A stretch of DNA of 64,000 nt, from contig JAJNNX010000026.1 of assembly GCA_023159155.1 (NCBI GenBank), positions 248,001-312,000 of the forward strand. The letters run 5' to 3'. The notes under the pieces are model-generated. The model did not search any database, was not told the DNA's origin, and worked only from the letters and a program-made list of their open reading frames with translations. Shown here piece after piece: positions 1-11,510 of the stretch. This stretch comes from Ustulina deusta (Eukaryota > Ascomycota > Sordariomycetes > Xylariales > Xylariaceae). Every line of letters begins with the position of its first letter. Within the stretch, counting starts at the first letter, position 1. The translations under genes and the position numbers were made by a program.

Positions 1-3000
1 GCGATTCAACGATGGCATCTGCAAGAACACGAGCATCAATGAAAAGAGGCCCTTCACCAGCTTTGGGGTCGAATGGACTGATGTCTTTCTTAAGATCGAC
101 TAGGGCGCGACCGATTTCAATGATGGTAAAATGCCGGCAAATGTTCATCAGGAATACATCAGCCTCCTCACGAAATTCAGGGAGTGATTCGGCAAACATA
201 ATTGCCTTGATGAGCCGTTTCATGATGATATCTTCCTCATTCTTCTTGACAACGGAACGCTCCTTACTTGATGCCTCGAAGGCAGCGAAATCAGCTGCTG
301 GTGTCTTGGCAAAGAAATCCTGCATCTGAAGACGGACGAGCCGTGGAAGATCTTCAGGTAGGTGGTCGATACCAATACGCAACTTAATCTGGGTTTTGAT
401 GAGTTGCAGCGCTTGCTTCTTGTAATACCCATCCTGTTTCACGGCGTTCGATTTGGATGATTTCGGCATTTCCATAAGCTTGCGAATTGCGAAATCAATG
501 CCAAGCCCGGCTGAAAAGGCTCGATCTTTTTTCGACCCGATGAGTCTCATGTCAAAGCTCGATGGATCGTCGGCATATCGCTGATAATTTACCGGAAGGG
601 TCTCAGTCATGAATTTTCGATTCCGACCTCCTAGCTTACCAAGGATTCTCATTGTTGTGTGGGCATGGAAATGACTATATGGGTGCGGTTTCAAGTGTTC
701 AAACAGTGCATTCATCAGCTCTTCAATAACTGGCGCCATGATAGGGTCTAGGTAGTCCGCGGTGAGATTATCAACGCATAATTCAAGAGTACGAAGTCCT
801 TGGCCAACTAGGTCTGTTCCGGCCCTGAGAGCAACAACAAGAGGTCGCATCAAGAAGCTCAAATGTGGAAGCAGGTTGCTCAGACGGGCGGGAACTGTAA
901 GGCACAATTCAACATAGAGATCCCGTTCCGTTTGCTTGCGAGCAGCCATGAGCAAATTATTGAGAACATCAAGCAACATCTCAAGCAAAGGCAGGATCTG
1001 CTTATAGAGATGTTCGAATTTTCCGCCCCCAATACTCCTAAATAGGGAACGGAGCAGCAGAAAGTAGTTCATGGGTTCCTCCGCCTTCGTTGACAGATCA
1101 ATCGACTTGGTCACAATATCAACGACGTGAGGAAGGAGTACTTGCTCATTCTGAGTTGCAAAAAGGGTGACCGCCATGAATGCTAGCTTGAAGAGGCGTA
1201 GCAAAATTGAAGATTCCTTAACGTCCGCAGATCCCACTTGATCAATTCTTCCCATAAGAAATTTTAGTAGCATTCCGCAAAAACTTGGGGATGTGGCCTC
1301 ACTAGCGAGGAAAAATTGAGGAATATGCAGGAGCGCCGTATGTTCGAAGATCATCTCATACAAATGAGGGATCTCTTGTTGAAATACCTCGTGGAACGTG
1401 GCAGGGTCAATGCAGTGGAAGACGGTGGCGAAAGTCTCTAGAAGATCCTTTTCTTCCTTGCTAGAAGATACCATGTAGAAATTGGCCATATACTCAACTG
1501 TAGAGGCATACTGGGTCTCTGCAGTCGGCTTCTCAATTTCATAGTATCGGAAAACATAAGCGCCCTCGCGAAGAAGCTTCACGATAACCTTCACTTCCTC
1601 AGCTGTAAAGCCATACGAAACATCTTGCCAATGAGCGGGGGCATTGTGAGAGTCGATATTTATGGATGCATTGCAGGCCTTGAGCTGGTAGAATGTATTT
1701 TTGAGCCCGTTCATCAGGTTTTTAAATAAAAACTTGTTGTCTGCCACAGGATCCGCGTTCCTCTCGCGAGGATTCGAGGTCTTGATTGGCATTGCAGTGA
1801 AAATATCGATCTCATCCCATTCAGGGCGTTCTCCGTCTGCTAGGTACGTTTCAGGTGTTGTGTCAGCTGCTTGTTGAGCATACAGCTTAGAGAGCTTGAC
1901 GGCATTTGGATATTGCCTATTCATGGCAGCGAACTTATCCCCAATGGCATTTAGGATCATCAGGAGATAATGCCGAGCATCGACCTTATTTGGGAGTTTG
2001 GCAATGCACTCGGCCATGTTCAGCAAGAGCTTGGCACTCATAGTCTGGAAGCTAGTGCCTGGAAAGTTATCTTGCAAATTTTTAGTATACACTTCGACCG
2101 TCTTTCGAATATGGTCTGGTGTAAGGGAGTCGCGGACGTGATGGATCAAGTCGGCCAACATGCTGTATGCCAACGGTCTCATAGTATCATATACTGTCAG
2201 CCCGTCACCAATTAGAGTCTTCTCTTCAAGCAACTCATCAATCTTCGGTAGGAATATCTTCCGAAAATTGAAATTGATGATGTGGCGAATTGCAACTAGC
2301 AGCTCCTTGCGTGCAGCGGATTTCTCTCTAGGGCAATCCTTGAGCAAGCGAACGACTATTTCCGGCAATGTCGGCAAGAAGTCCGCCAGCTGGCTAGAGT
2401 ATTGACGAAGTAGGTATGCCAGGAAACTCATCGTCTTGACTTGGGCCGTAATAAACTCCCCAAAAGCCGCGCGATTCCTAATGCTTGGGCTGACTCCAGT
2501 GAAAAACGTCTTTTTCGCTTTGGCTTCGCTGTGAGCCTGTTCTTGCGCCTTTGCCTGAAGACACAATACCGACTTGATCAAGGGAACAAACGCCTTAACA
2601 TTTTGCTGGATGATGCTACGGTATGTCTGGAAAACTGAAACGACAATAATCGGGCACTCCGATAAGACTTTAAAGGACTGCATTCCTTTCAACAGAGGAC
2701 GACTCTGCTGCTGCAAGTCTTGGCCAAGATCCGCCACAGAGGCAACTGGCGATCCAGGCCGAGGCGATTGAAAATTGGTCTGTGTGCTTCCCGGCGTAGA
2801 AGGTGGTCCTGTCGCATTGATTGGGACAGCGGTATTGTCGAGCTGTTCCCGCACGACTTTCTCCATCTGCTCAAAGAGCTCTTGGATCAGAGTCAGGAAC
2901 GGTTGGACCTTGTCTTGTAGTATTTTCGGCTGATGCCGCATGACGTCGGATATGATCTTCACACATAGCGTAGCATTATCTTCGTTGTCATTTCTTACTA

Positions 3001-3499
3001 GTGTCATTAAAAGATCAACTACTTCTTTGGCATATTGCTCGAAGGGTTCGGTGGGTGTCTGGTGGGTTGGCATGCGATGGAGGATTTCGAGAATGCAATG
3101 CCGAAGTTTCTGAATCCAATATCAGCTAGAGATGCGCCAAGTAGTATAAGGACTGCTTACCTGCTCTAATGAGGTATTCTGGAATATGCATGGTCCTCTC
3201 AGAATATTAATGATCAAGGGCATAACCCGGGAGAGAAATTGGGTGTAGTTAGGTCCATTGGTGTAGTGATCGAGGCTGTCCCGCAGCGTACAGGCGGCTT
3301 CGTATTTAGACTTGGGTTCTAGAGGAGAAACAGGTCATTAGTAGGAGAGTTCAGAATCGCCAAATATACGCATTGGGCCAGCTTCCAAGTTTATAAAAGT
3401 GGATTTCTCATTCTGAGGAGCGAGGGATGAGGAAGAATACTTACCAGTTTCCTGAATAGTCAATCTCTTGACTATGTCCTCAAGCTGCGCTGCCGACAT
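1..3499 (-). CDS. TRA1: Tra1, SAGA/NuA4 scaffold subunit (N-terminal part, runs off left edge)
   Basis: This is the amino-terminal ~1107 residues of a protein that is normally about 3800 residues. Tra1 is a catalytically dead PIKK-family scaffold. It docks transcriptional activators onto the SAGA and NuA4 histone acetyltransferase complexes in the nucleus. Three exons are read on the minus strand: 3499-3445, 3318-3161 and 3109-1. Introns lie at 3319-3444 and 3110-3160; the latter has donor GTAAGC and branch CTGAT. The phases join cleanly ([13 protein letters not shown], then [14 protein letters not shown]). The product starts [13 protein letters not shown] and is alpha-helical HEAT-like throughout, with Tra1-typical stretches such as ALWGL-free helical repeats and a ...[17 protein letters not shown] segment. 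The frame stays open to base 1, so the rest, including FAT and pseudokinase domains, lies outside the window. An upstream in-frame start gives a less plausible leader, so the MSAAQ start is preferred. Confidence 0.9.
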
Positions 3500-4558
3500 G
3501 GCGACGGCTCCTGCACATGTGCAGCACTCCTCAAGTAAATGTTCATGCCAATTTCCACGCAGTCCAGGTCGCGAGCAATAGTGTCTGTGCGGTGTTGGGA
3601 CAGTGGCGGAAACGGAGGGCGGGTGGTGGTGGAGGATGCCTGCGGTGCGCAACCAAGGTATGCCACAGGTTAGCCTGGATGCGATGAATGGTATGCGCTG
3701 TTGTCAAGATCCCAGTGGCTTGAGTTCGTGTGTACGGAGTAGGCTGCAGCGGGATTAGATGAAGATGTACGATCCGGTTGAATTGAGGGGGTATCACGAG
3801 AAGGCTGCGATCTGAGTTAGGTAGAATGTTGGGAGGACAGTGGTGAGCTGCATATGCTTGCTTAAGCTGTAGCTAGAAATGCTACGGACAGGACCGAAAC
3901 CTCAAGCCTGGGGGGTGCGATTGCCAATCCGTACATATACAACGCTAGGCGTCACGTTTTCCCGCCCCGTTCCAAGCTCTGATTGGTTCGAACTCTACTA
4001 GCGTGTTTAATCCCTGTGCCACTTCCAGGTAGGTACCTTGTCGCGGCCATCCTATCGATTAGGAACGCGTTGATAAGATTGTAATGCCAAGGTGGGGGGA
4101 AGACCAGTGGCTCCCGGCAGGCTGGATAGCAGGCATCAAAAGCGGAGTGTCTGCGGGTGTTACCAGACAGGTACCCGACCTACCTTGAACAGTGTAGGTA
4201 AAGGTATCTGTTGACTCACCGTCAGGCAGTGTATGTATGACTTGCTGTAATATATTTCAATTTCTTCGATCTCACATTGTCCGTTTCTTTATTCTTTTCA
4301 AGGCAGAGAGCCCCTGTGTTTCGTCAGAGCCTATACCTAACCCAACTTCCGCCTTGTAGAACATTTCTTGCGCTAGTCCACTCCATACTCATCAGTCTTA
4401 TACCAACACAAAGACAACGCCGCACTGCGGTGGCAAGGGCTCACAAGCAAAGTAAGCCCTACTCGATGATTTAAATGGTCTCCTACAGATTGGGTGGTAA
4501 ACTAAAGAGAAGCGGACAGAGATAGAGAAGTCTTGTAAAGGAACGTATCTTTTCCATT
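3500..4558. promoter_or_regulatory. Divergent intergenic region between TRA1 and the AIG2-like gene
   Basis: About 1.06 kb separates the two divergent start codons. It should hold both promoters. A CCAAT-type element (GATTGG) is visible near 3981, and several CCTACC/GGTAGG runs occur between 4025 and 4205. I see no convincing coding frame. Open frames between 3543 and 3797 are low-complexity or are in-frame upstream extensions of Tra1. Confidence 0.5.
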
Positions 4559-5342
4559 ATGGGGAGCTCCCAGGGCAAAGCACACGCTGCCTTCTTCTAT
4601 GGTGAGTTTAACATGCCAGATATACTTATGAATATATATTATTCGGACCATTGGCTAACCTTATCAGGCACACTCGTAAGGGGCCCTGTGTTATGCGTAT
4701 CTTGATGACCCTATTAACCAGATTCCAGATGGCCCCCGAGGTCTTCTTTACAGTTTGCTATAGGTTCTCCACTGATAATGTTTCATTATTGAAAAGCTTG
4801 CACCAGTTTCAGCCAGCCATTCTTCACGGACATTGTCGTCGGTGAGTCTTTTGTACTTCGGTATACTTTCTCAAATTATTAGAAACCTCGGTTCGGCTAT
4901 TGAGGGGTTGATGACCCATTACCACGATTCTAATTAACCCTAATTTGACAGACGAGTTAAATTTGCAGATTATCCAGGCATCACTCCAGACTCCGGCCAT
5001 GAAGTTAGAGGGATGTACGTCACAGGTCTGACAGATGCCAATATGTATCATCTAGATCAATTTGAGGGCTCCGAGTATGAGCGGAAGACAGTCAAAGCAT
5101 GTCTTCTGTCTAAAGTCGGGGACGATAAGGGAAACGGCAATGTAGAGGGCGAAGAAGTCGAGTGCGAGGTTTACGTCTTCAACGATCCAACCCAACTGGA
5201 AGACCGCGAGTGGGATTTCGAGGAATTCCGCACTCAAAAGATGAAGAAATGGACAAGGGAAGACTACGGTTTCGACGATAGTGATCATTTCGCTCCGCAA
5301 AGTGACGAGAGTGACGAGAAAGTCGCTGCTGTCTGTGAGTGA
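4559..5342 (+). CDS. AIG2-like gamma-glutamylcyclotransferase
   Basis: The spliced product is 184 residues and belongs to the GGCT/AIG2-like fold, enzymes that cyclise gamma-glutamyl groups to 5-oxoproline. Four exons are inferred: 4559-4601, 4668-4675, 4729-4841 and 4952-5342. Exon 2 is only 8 nt, yet it is needed to build the substrate-binding signature FFYGTLMAPEVFF; without it the frame breaks. The last exon begins RVKFADYPG and contains the family core EVRGMYVTGLTDANMYHLD followed by FEGSEYER, whose glutamate is the usual catalytic acid. The C-terminal part is acidic and ends in KVAAVCE. A GTGAGT exactly at the stop could alternatively be a fifth donor, so the last few residues are uncertain. 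The gene is divergent from TRA1. Its physiological substrate cannot be told from sequence. Confidence 0.85.
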
Positions 5343-7636
5343 AGTTATCTCCTTGGAAATTGGAGATAATTTTTCCCCCTCCTGTTCCATATGCTTACTA
5401 ACATTGTCGAATAGGAGGTCCTCAAGTTCAACTTTAGGGTGACTTGCGGAATATGTAACCCAGGGCGCCGCCGAGACCGCATCACGAAGTTGGTATCGCT
5501 CATGTTAAAGTTTGGTGGTTTCGCAATACCTTCGAGGGGATACAAAGAAGGCCAAGGGAACTGCTGTAGCCTTTAAGATTTCAGAAGTTAGATCAAGAGC
5601 GAGAAATGCTCTCTTGGTAGAAACACCTAGCGAGGTTGAAAAATCACCGAGATTTATCAAACCAATGCCTTTATATTTAAAAAATGCACGTTAGCCTTCG
5701 AGTGGTTTTGCCGTCGGTCGAAGTATCACCAGAAAATTACCGGCCGGAATTAATAAGGATACACCTTGTGTTATCGTCTCAGTCAAACAGACTGGGTCTC
5801 TTGAGACCAACAAGTTAAGAACTAATGCGAAACGTTATATATATCAGATGAAATAATCACACGTACTGTACTACAGTTCACAGTTTTGATAGGTTAATTA
5901 TCACGTCCGAGATTCTGCCCGGGCCAGAAAATATGGCATGGTTATAGACGTGGTCACTTCACTTCCCGTCAGTCCAGACCCAAGGATTCGCCCAGCAAAA
6001 CTAACACTGCAACGACCCACACCAGTACGCAGCTAGATGGCGTGCCCTACAAACGTCACCGCATAATACTTGCTGCGTTTGGAAGCTACGCATTAGTAAG
6101 GTGGCGGTTCGTTGCGCACTTCTTGAGCTTGTGCTTTTTCAACGACGCATAAAACAATCATTAAGTTGGTCTTCGCTTCACATAGTCGCATACCTACTTC
6201 ATCAAACATTCCCCGTCAACCTAGGTCCGGATTATATTAGGAGGAGACTGTCGTAACGGTGCATGAGACCGGTCTCCGCCGGCCCACCGATAGCTAGCCC
6301 GTACTGGGGGGATCATGATTAATAACCCGGGGCCGCAAGGCTGACTGACAGCTTGGTAGTTCCATCTCTGGTGAATTGATGAATGAATGACAGGCACCTA
6401 GGATGGAGTATCGAAGATATCCATATTATCTTTGCAGGCTATAGTGCGTGGCTGAAGACCTAGGTGATGACAACCACAATATCGTCACCGGGGAAGCCTA
6501 TTTCCTCATCCGAGATATATTACCAGTTGAGAAAATGTTCGGATGGCGATCTAACGCCTGCGGTTCCCAGGCTGCTGTGACTTGCGCTCTCTTTCCAGTG
6601 GCCACGGTTCCACCGATAAGGACCTCGCCTAACCGTACTGCTTAGCTCACGACGAATACTCGGGAGGGGCTTTGGGGATCCTCGCGCCGAACTGAGTACA
6701 GCTGCCTCCCTCTGTTCCGAATTCAGATTATTCCCCTATTGCCAGGCTGGGGCCACGTAGACGGACTGGACACGTAGATCATCGTCAGCAACGCTCCCAC
6801 CACCAGTCGCAGATAATCCTGGAGCGAGCGGTATGATGTTAGGTGACAGATGCGATGCCGTCAGCCGTTCGTGCGGCAGCATCGAGTCAGGAGATGGCGT
6901 AAAAACTGTCATCTGTTCAGATGACCCCGCAACAAAGACGTCCCCAGAATCAGCACATCTCTGCTCGGAGGGAGCGAGAATAGGTGGCTTAACATGAGAA
7001 CGGAAAAACGTCAAGGGCTAACCTCTGATTAATTTGTGCCAGACAGGTCGCACACATGACTTATACGACTCAGCATCCGTGACACGGAGTCATGACACTG
7101 GGCAACGATCAAAGTCTAGAAGTTGGGATGACAATCGTCGAGTTCCACAGCCAACACGGCTCGAATCGGATGATTGCACTAGATAGATGGGAGCACGACA
7201 CAAGACGAAGCCAAGTCAGGACCTCATTGAGTATCTGGGTTTTTTTAACCCCTCCAGTCTGCACATGTAAACTCCCTAAGGGACCTAGTCAGCGTATCTA
7301 GTGTACCAATCTACACTACCTACACTAACCTAGGGATATTGTGAGTCTGAAACTAGGGCTGTTTCACAATCAGCTGTGGTAACCTCTTTAAGGTAACCCA
7401 CATGGCCTCCATCAGATCTTATTGGCTATTGTTCTGTCGGCTGTCAGGGCAGAGGCTGGGCAGAAAAAGAGGGCAACCAACACATGCTCGCGCTAACAGG
7501 ACACTAGGTACCTCTTCGAACCTACTTCGTCCCTTATCCGCTATCATCTGTGCGCTTAAGGGTATCCATAACTTCTCCCGCGTTGTCTGCCCGCCTCTGT
7601 GCTCGCTACCCACTGCACTACTGAAGACCCACCTTC

Positions 7637-7658
7637 GGGTTTAGTGTACACTAAACCC
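7637..7658. repeat. 22-bp perfect palindrome
   Basis: The left arm GGGTTTAGTGT is followed directly by its exact reverse complement ACACTAAACCC with no spacer. The centre contains the window-wide heptamer TAGTGTA overlapping TACACTA. It could extrude as a cruciform, bind a dimeric factor, or be a remnant of head-to-head terminal repeats. Confidence 0.9.
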
Positions 7659-8587
7659 ACTAATTTCTCCTCTGATGTCAGCTGCACAGGGGGTCTGAAA
7701 AGGATGAGGAGGTCCTGAAAGGCGCCTGAAAGGGCCTCCAGGCCAGAGATCGCCAACGCGAACTGCAGGGGGCTTATGGACTTACCCTTGTCCTGGTGCC
7801 GTGAGTGGTTGGAGTTCATCGCTTTGCGCACCACTCAAAGGCTCCCAAACCATCGAACCCTTCACTCCTATCTAAGATTTTTCTCAGTTCATAGGCTATG
7901 AAGAGTTTGTAGCCTAAACACTAGATAGACACTGCGAGGCTCAACCCCTATTTTGTTCGACAAAGTCTGCCGGTCTGACTTCTGATCTGACAAAAGATGG
8001 TAACGCTGTCCACTTGGTAAAGAATACGCGCGACGATCAGCCATTTCTTGGCTCCCTAACCGCCCAATTCCGAGGGAGGGGCTGCCTCGGTCTTACACCA
8101 TTATATGGTCTGCAATGTCGAGAGTCCTGATAGGGCACTGCAACGAAACGCACGCAATGCAATGCAACTGACACCCGTAAAGGTCGCCGATTCTGCGCCC
8201 GTCACCGCCGTTCAACAGGCATTGTTGCTCATTAGCATGTCTGGACACCTACGCGGAGGGAATACACCTGTATCGGGTAATAGATATGCTCGTGTCAAGG
8301 TTCCTGGGTCTCGGGAGGCCTACTGTAGTTGAGCCACTTCGATCTGTCCATTAGCCAATTCCCTCACGAGAAACGACACAACGTGATTACGTATGTAGTA
8401 GTCGGAGATTTGAGATCTATACGAGTCTTGGCTCGACCAGGGTAAAGGCTTTCTTCTTCCTTTCCTCTTCTTCCTGGGTATAATGTATTGAGCATGAGTT
8501 TTTTTGCTGGTACTTAGTGTGACGATAGGTTGGTGGTCGAAATATGGAGCGGCGCCAATAACGACATCTGCCTGTCGGTGGGGTTTG

Positions 8588-8616
8588 GGTCTGAATCTGA
8601 GTCTGAGTCTGAGTCG
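8588..8616 (+). repeat. Short hexanucleotide tandem (TCTGAG-like)
   Basis: About four to five imperfect copies of TCTGAG/TCTGAA sit in a row. A frame across it would encode Ser-Glu repeats, but the surrounding frame shows no other protein-like character, so I treat it as a microsatellite. Confidence 0.7.
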
Positions 8617-9218
8617 TTGAAAGCCGGATGCCTTTCTCCTCAGGAGAGTAAGACAACAGGCACCCTCTGGCCAAGGGAACCACTCACACAACTCGTTTGT
8701 TTGCCTCCTTGCTTTTTTTTTCCCTCATCTCCGGCGGCACTCTCTTCAAGACTACCTACTGGTAGGCCAGTCTGGGTATAGAGGATCTTCATCCAATTGT
8801 GGAGTTTCCGCATCCAGCCACGCACTTCGAGAGAGTCTCAAGTGAGCCTATCAATTCGTTCCCATTCATTTTTTCCCTGATTTTGCCCCCGGCCATGTCC
8901 CGCTCGTACCCATCCATCCCATCGAACCCCCCATGAAACTGATGGCACCACGATGGTCCGGGGCTGAATGCGAATCGCTTGCCCTCCCCGCTAAGATGTG
9001 TGTCTCCCTATGATCTGCATCCAGCTGCAAGGTCCCCTGTGGATCTCGCTCGGGGAGGGCACCATGTTCGACTGTATCCAATCATCGACGCAAGGAGTTC
9101 TGTTCCTGCAGCATCGCTACCGACTTACCTAGTCGTGTTTGCTCCGCTGCCAGTCTACATGACTAGCTTTTGCCGGCTGGGCTTGTTGTTTCCGTCTATC
9201 CCACCTCTCCCTCTTTGG

Positions 9219-9226
9219 TATATAAG
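9219..9226 (+). promoter_or_regulatory. Distal TATA box upstream of the AA11 LPMO
   Basis: TATATAAG lies 567 bp upstream of the LPMO start and is followed by a CT-rich stretch that would suit a start-site region. Use of this element would give a leader of more than 500 nt. Confidence 0.4.
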
Positions 9227-9569
9227 ACCTTGGGTCGTCCTCTCTCTAGTTGTTTCGTTTCTTCAGCAACTCATACAGCAGTCTCAACGACAAGTCTTTG
9301 CAACTGTCATTCCTTCCTTCTTTCACAGGCTAGGCCTTGATTTCTTTATCCAACTCGCCTGGAGCAACTTTCCTTTTTGAGTCGAACTCAAGAAAACTGT
9401 CGGATATCTTCTTTACGTGACAATCCTTGTTGTCCTCGCTCATCACTACTTTGTTGCCGTGAAACAACAAAGGTTTTGATAGGTTTGCAATCCCTTGTTT
9501 TCTATCACCGTCCTTTGTCGTCTTGGCCACTATGGGCTTGTTCGAGCCACCACTCGAGCCACATGCGTC

Positions 9570-9577
9570 TATATAAG
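9570..9577 (+). promoter_or_regulatory. Proximal TATA box of the AA11 LPMO
   Basis: A second TATATAAG is found 216 bp before the ATG. It is the better placed of the two and predicts a leader of roughly 180 nt. The duplicated TATA boxes suggest alternative start sites. Confidence 0.55.
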
Positions 9578-9785
9578 CCGAGCCCATTCGAGATATATGC
9601 CGCCTTTTGTTCGACACAACCAAAGAATAATTTGCCCTTCGATTATTTAAAGGAAATCCGGCTGACCAAATTTAAAGTGAATCAGGAATTTTCGTCCGAT
9701 TTTATCAGCTACACAGCAACCAACTACTTCATTTCTTGACTCGAGATTCAAATCGTCCGGAACGAGTTATCTCAATCTTTCAAAA

Positions 9786-10898
9786 ATGTTTTTCGCAAAG
9801 ACTACCATTTCTGCCGCTCTTGTGGCCGTGGTCAACGGCCACATGATCATGAAGACCCCCACACCTTTCGATCCTGAACACCTGAACAACAGTCCCCTCG
9901 ACGCCAGCGGGTCCGATTTCCCGTGCAAGTTCAGTAGCGGTGTCTACGCTGCTACCGGGGGTACTGTTAACCAATACCAACTGGGTTCCTCTCAGACTCT
10001 CTCTTTCATTGGCTCGGCTGTCCATGGAGGTGGTTCTTGCCAGGTCGTCATGACGTACGACAACCCTCCTACCAAGGATTCCCAGTGGAAGGTCATCCAC
10101 TCAATCGAAGGTGGTTGCCCTGCCAAAGGTCAGGCAGGAAACCTCCCGGAGGACCCCAATGGTACCGGTGCTGGCACCTACCCCTTCAAGATTCCCTCTG
10201 ATATCCCTACTGGCAAGGGTACTATCGGCTGGACCTGGTTCAACAGAATCGGAAACAGAGAAATGTACATGAACTGTGGCTCCCTTGAGCTCACCGGCAC
10301 GAGCGGTGACAAGGCGAACTTCGACAAGCTGCCCGATATGGTTGTTCTGAACATTGGCTCTTACCCCAAGACCCCCGAAGGTGTGGACTACAAGTTTACT
10401 GAGCCTGGCCCATCAGTTGAGAACAACATTGGCCAGTTCGGAGTCGCGACCTGCAGCAAGGATGGATGTCAGGCTGGCGACCAGGGAGGATCTGATTCGG
10501 GCTCCGGCTCTGGCTCTGGTTCCGCAGCAACAACAACTACTGCTGCCACTCCTACGACAACTGCCGCGGCCGGTAATGGTGGCGGTGTCTTCCTGACAAC
10601 TGGTACTCCGAGCAGTTCTGCCGCCCCCACCAGTACTGCAGCTGCTTCCGCTTCTGCCACCCCAACTGCTACCCCCGCCTCTGGTTCCGGCTCCAGTTCT
10701 GGCTCCGGCTCAGCTGGCGCAGCCTGCTCCTCCGAGGGCATGTGGAATTGCATTGGCGGAACATCCTACCAGCAGTGCGCCTCCGGCCAGTGGTCTGCAG
10801 TGATGCCCATGGCCGCCGGCACCAAGTGTACACCCGGCCAGAGTATGGATTTGGGAATGATCGCTGCCGGCAGGCGGGTTCGCGCCTTCCGTGCTTAA
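9786..10898 (+). CDS. AA11 lytic polysaccharide monooxygenase with C-terminal X278 module
   Basis: This intronless gene encodes 370 residues. Residues 1-18 form a signal peptide ending VVNG. Cleavage exposes His19 as the N-terminal copper ligand of the histidine brace. The second ligand is His80 (SAVHGGGSC) and the axial tyrosine is Tyr161 (REMYMNCGSLEL), spaced as in characterised AA11 enzymes, which cleave crystalline chitin oxidatively. The catalytic domain runs to about residue 230. A Ser/Thr/Ala/Gly-rich linker follows (about 235-311), then a cysteine-containing X278 module at about 312-360 (CSSEGMWNC ... QQCASGQWSAV ... CTPGQS), which is associated with chitin binding. A basic tail GRRVRAFRA ends the protein. 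The enzyme is expected to be secreted and to act in chitin turnover, cell-wall remodelling or attack on fungal or arthropod chitin. It stands alone between two gene-poor stretches. Confidence 0.95.
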   Translation: MFFAKTTISAALVAVVNGHMIMKTPTPFDPEHLNNSPLDASGSDFPCKFSSGVYAATGGTVNQYQLGSSQTLSFIGSAVHGGGSCQVVMTYDNPPTKDSQWKVIHSIEGGCPAKGQAGNLPEDPNGTGAGTYPFKIPSDIPTGKGTIGWTWFNRIGNREMYMNCGSLELTGTSGDKANFDKLPDMVVLNIGSYPKTPEGVDYKFTEPGPSVENNIGQFGVATCSKDGCQAGDQGGSDSGSGSGSGSAATTTTAATPTTTAAAGNGGGVFLTTGTPSSSAAPTSTAAASASATPTATPASGSGSSSGSGSAGAACSSEGMWNCIGGTSYQQCASGQWSAVMPMAAGTKCTPGQSMDLGMIAAGRRVRAFRA

Positions 10899-11440
10899 GA
10901 AAAAGGCGCATCATAAAATGACATGACATGACATATTGAATTTATGACGGGGTTCGGATTTGGTGGGGCGGGTCTTGCATTATTCGGCGTTGTTTGAGTC
11001 GAGCATGAATGAATCACGCTCTGTATCTGACCACCTTCTTTAGACTTGTATAACAGAAAATAACATTGTTGGATTTCACGAATTTCACCAATACACCTAC
11101 CTCTCTCTCTCTCTTGCTAATGTGACTTGTACTGAAGTGAACGTCGCACACACTAATTACACAGGGTAGTCACTCCATTGTATCAGATATAATTTGTATC
11201 AGATATGATGAACTCTAAGACTGCAGACAACATGGGGTATAAAATCCTGGACTACTGGTATCCCCAGGTGGTAGTAACTGAGGCAAGTCCATTTAAGCCA
11301 CCCTAGTCATCCATATATAAATAAAATAGGTCACTCGACACACTTTTCATCGCTCCTTCTAACTGCAGCTATAATGCCACGTCGGGTGTTGGCACCATCG
11401 TAACAAGAAAAAGAAAAACCGGAGAAAATGATATTTGACA
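10899..11440. other. LPMO 3' region and intergenic DNA
   Basis: No gene is seen. The tract holds a (CT)n run near 11098-11114, AT-rich stretches that would suit 3' processing signals, and a repeated TATCAGATATAA/TATCAGATATGA doublet near 11188-11207. Confidence 0.5.
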
Positions 11441-11510
11441 TGGTGAGTGTGGATTGAACACACGACCTTCAAATCAACGCTCATTGCGCTCCCAACTGAC
11501 GTATCCCCCC
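11441..11510 (-). pseudogene. tRNA-Phe-like relic (Pol III A and B boxes)
   Basis: On the minus strand a T-arm is clear: stem GTGTG, loop TTCAATC, stem CACAC, preceded by AAGGTC exactly as in fungal tRNA-Phe. A D-arm-like ACGTCAGTTGGGAGCGC lies upstream at tRNA-like distance. The acceptor arms (GGGGGGA against TCACCAT) pair with two mismatches, and I could not fold a proper anticodon arm. It is therefore more likely a decayed tRNA or a tRNA-derived short repeat than a working gene. Confidence 0.4.

Larger units (their letters stand above)
5343..9569. other. Gene-poor tract, about 4.2 kb
   Basis: I found no reading frame with convincing domain content or splice-supported continuity. The tract contains a 22-bp perfect palindrome at 7637-7658, several TAGTGTA/TACACTA heptamers (7299, 7312, 7321, 7642), a short TCTGAG-type tandem near 8588-8616 and pyrimidine-rich stretches near 9180-9330. 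The minus-strand frame at about 7556-7819 (MNSNHSRHQDKG...) is open, but I do not recognise it. The right part belongs to the LPMO promoter. Confidence 0.5.

Noticed and set aside
10469..10753. Minus-strand Pro-Glu repeat protein
   Set aside because: It is the reverse reading of the Gly/Ser linker of the LPMO.
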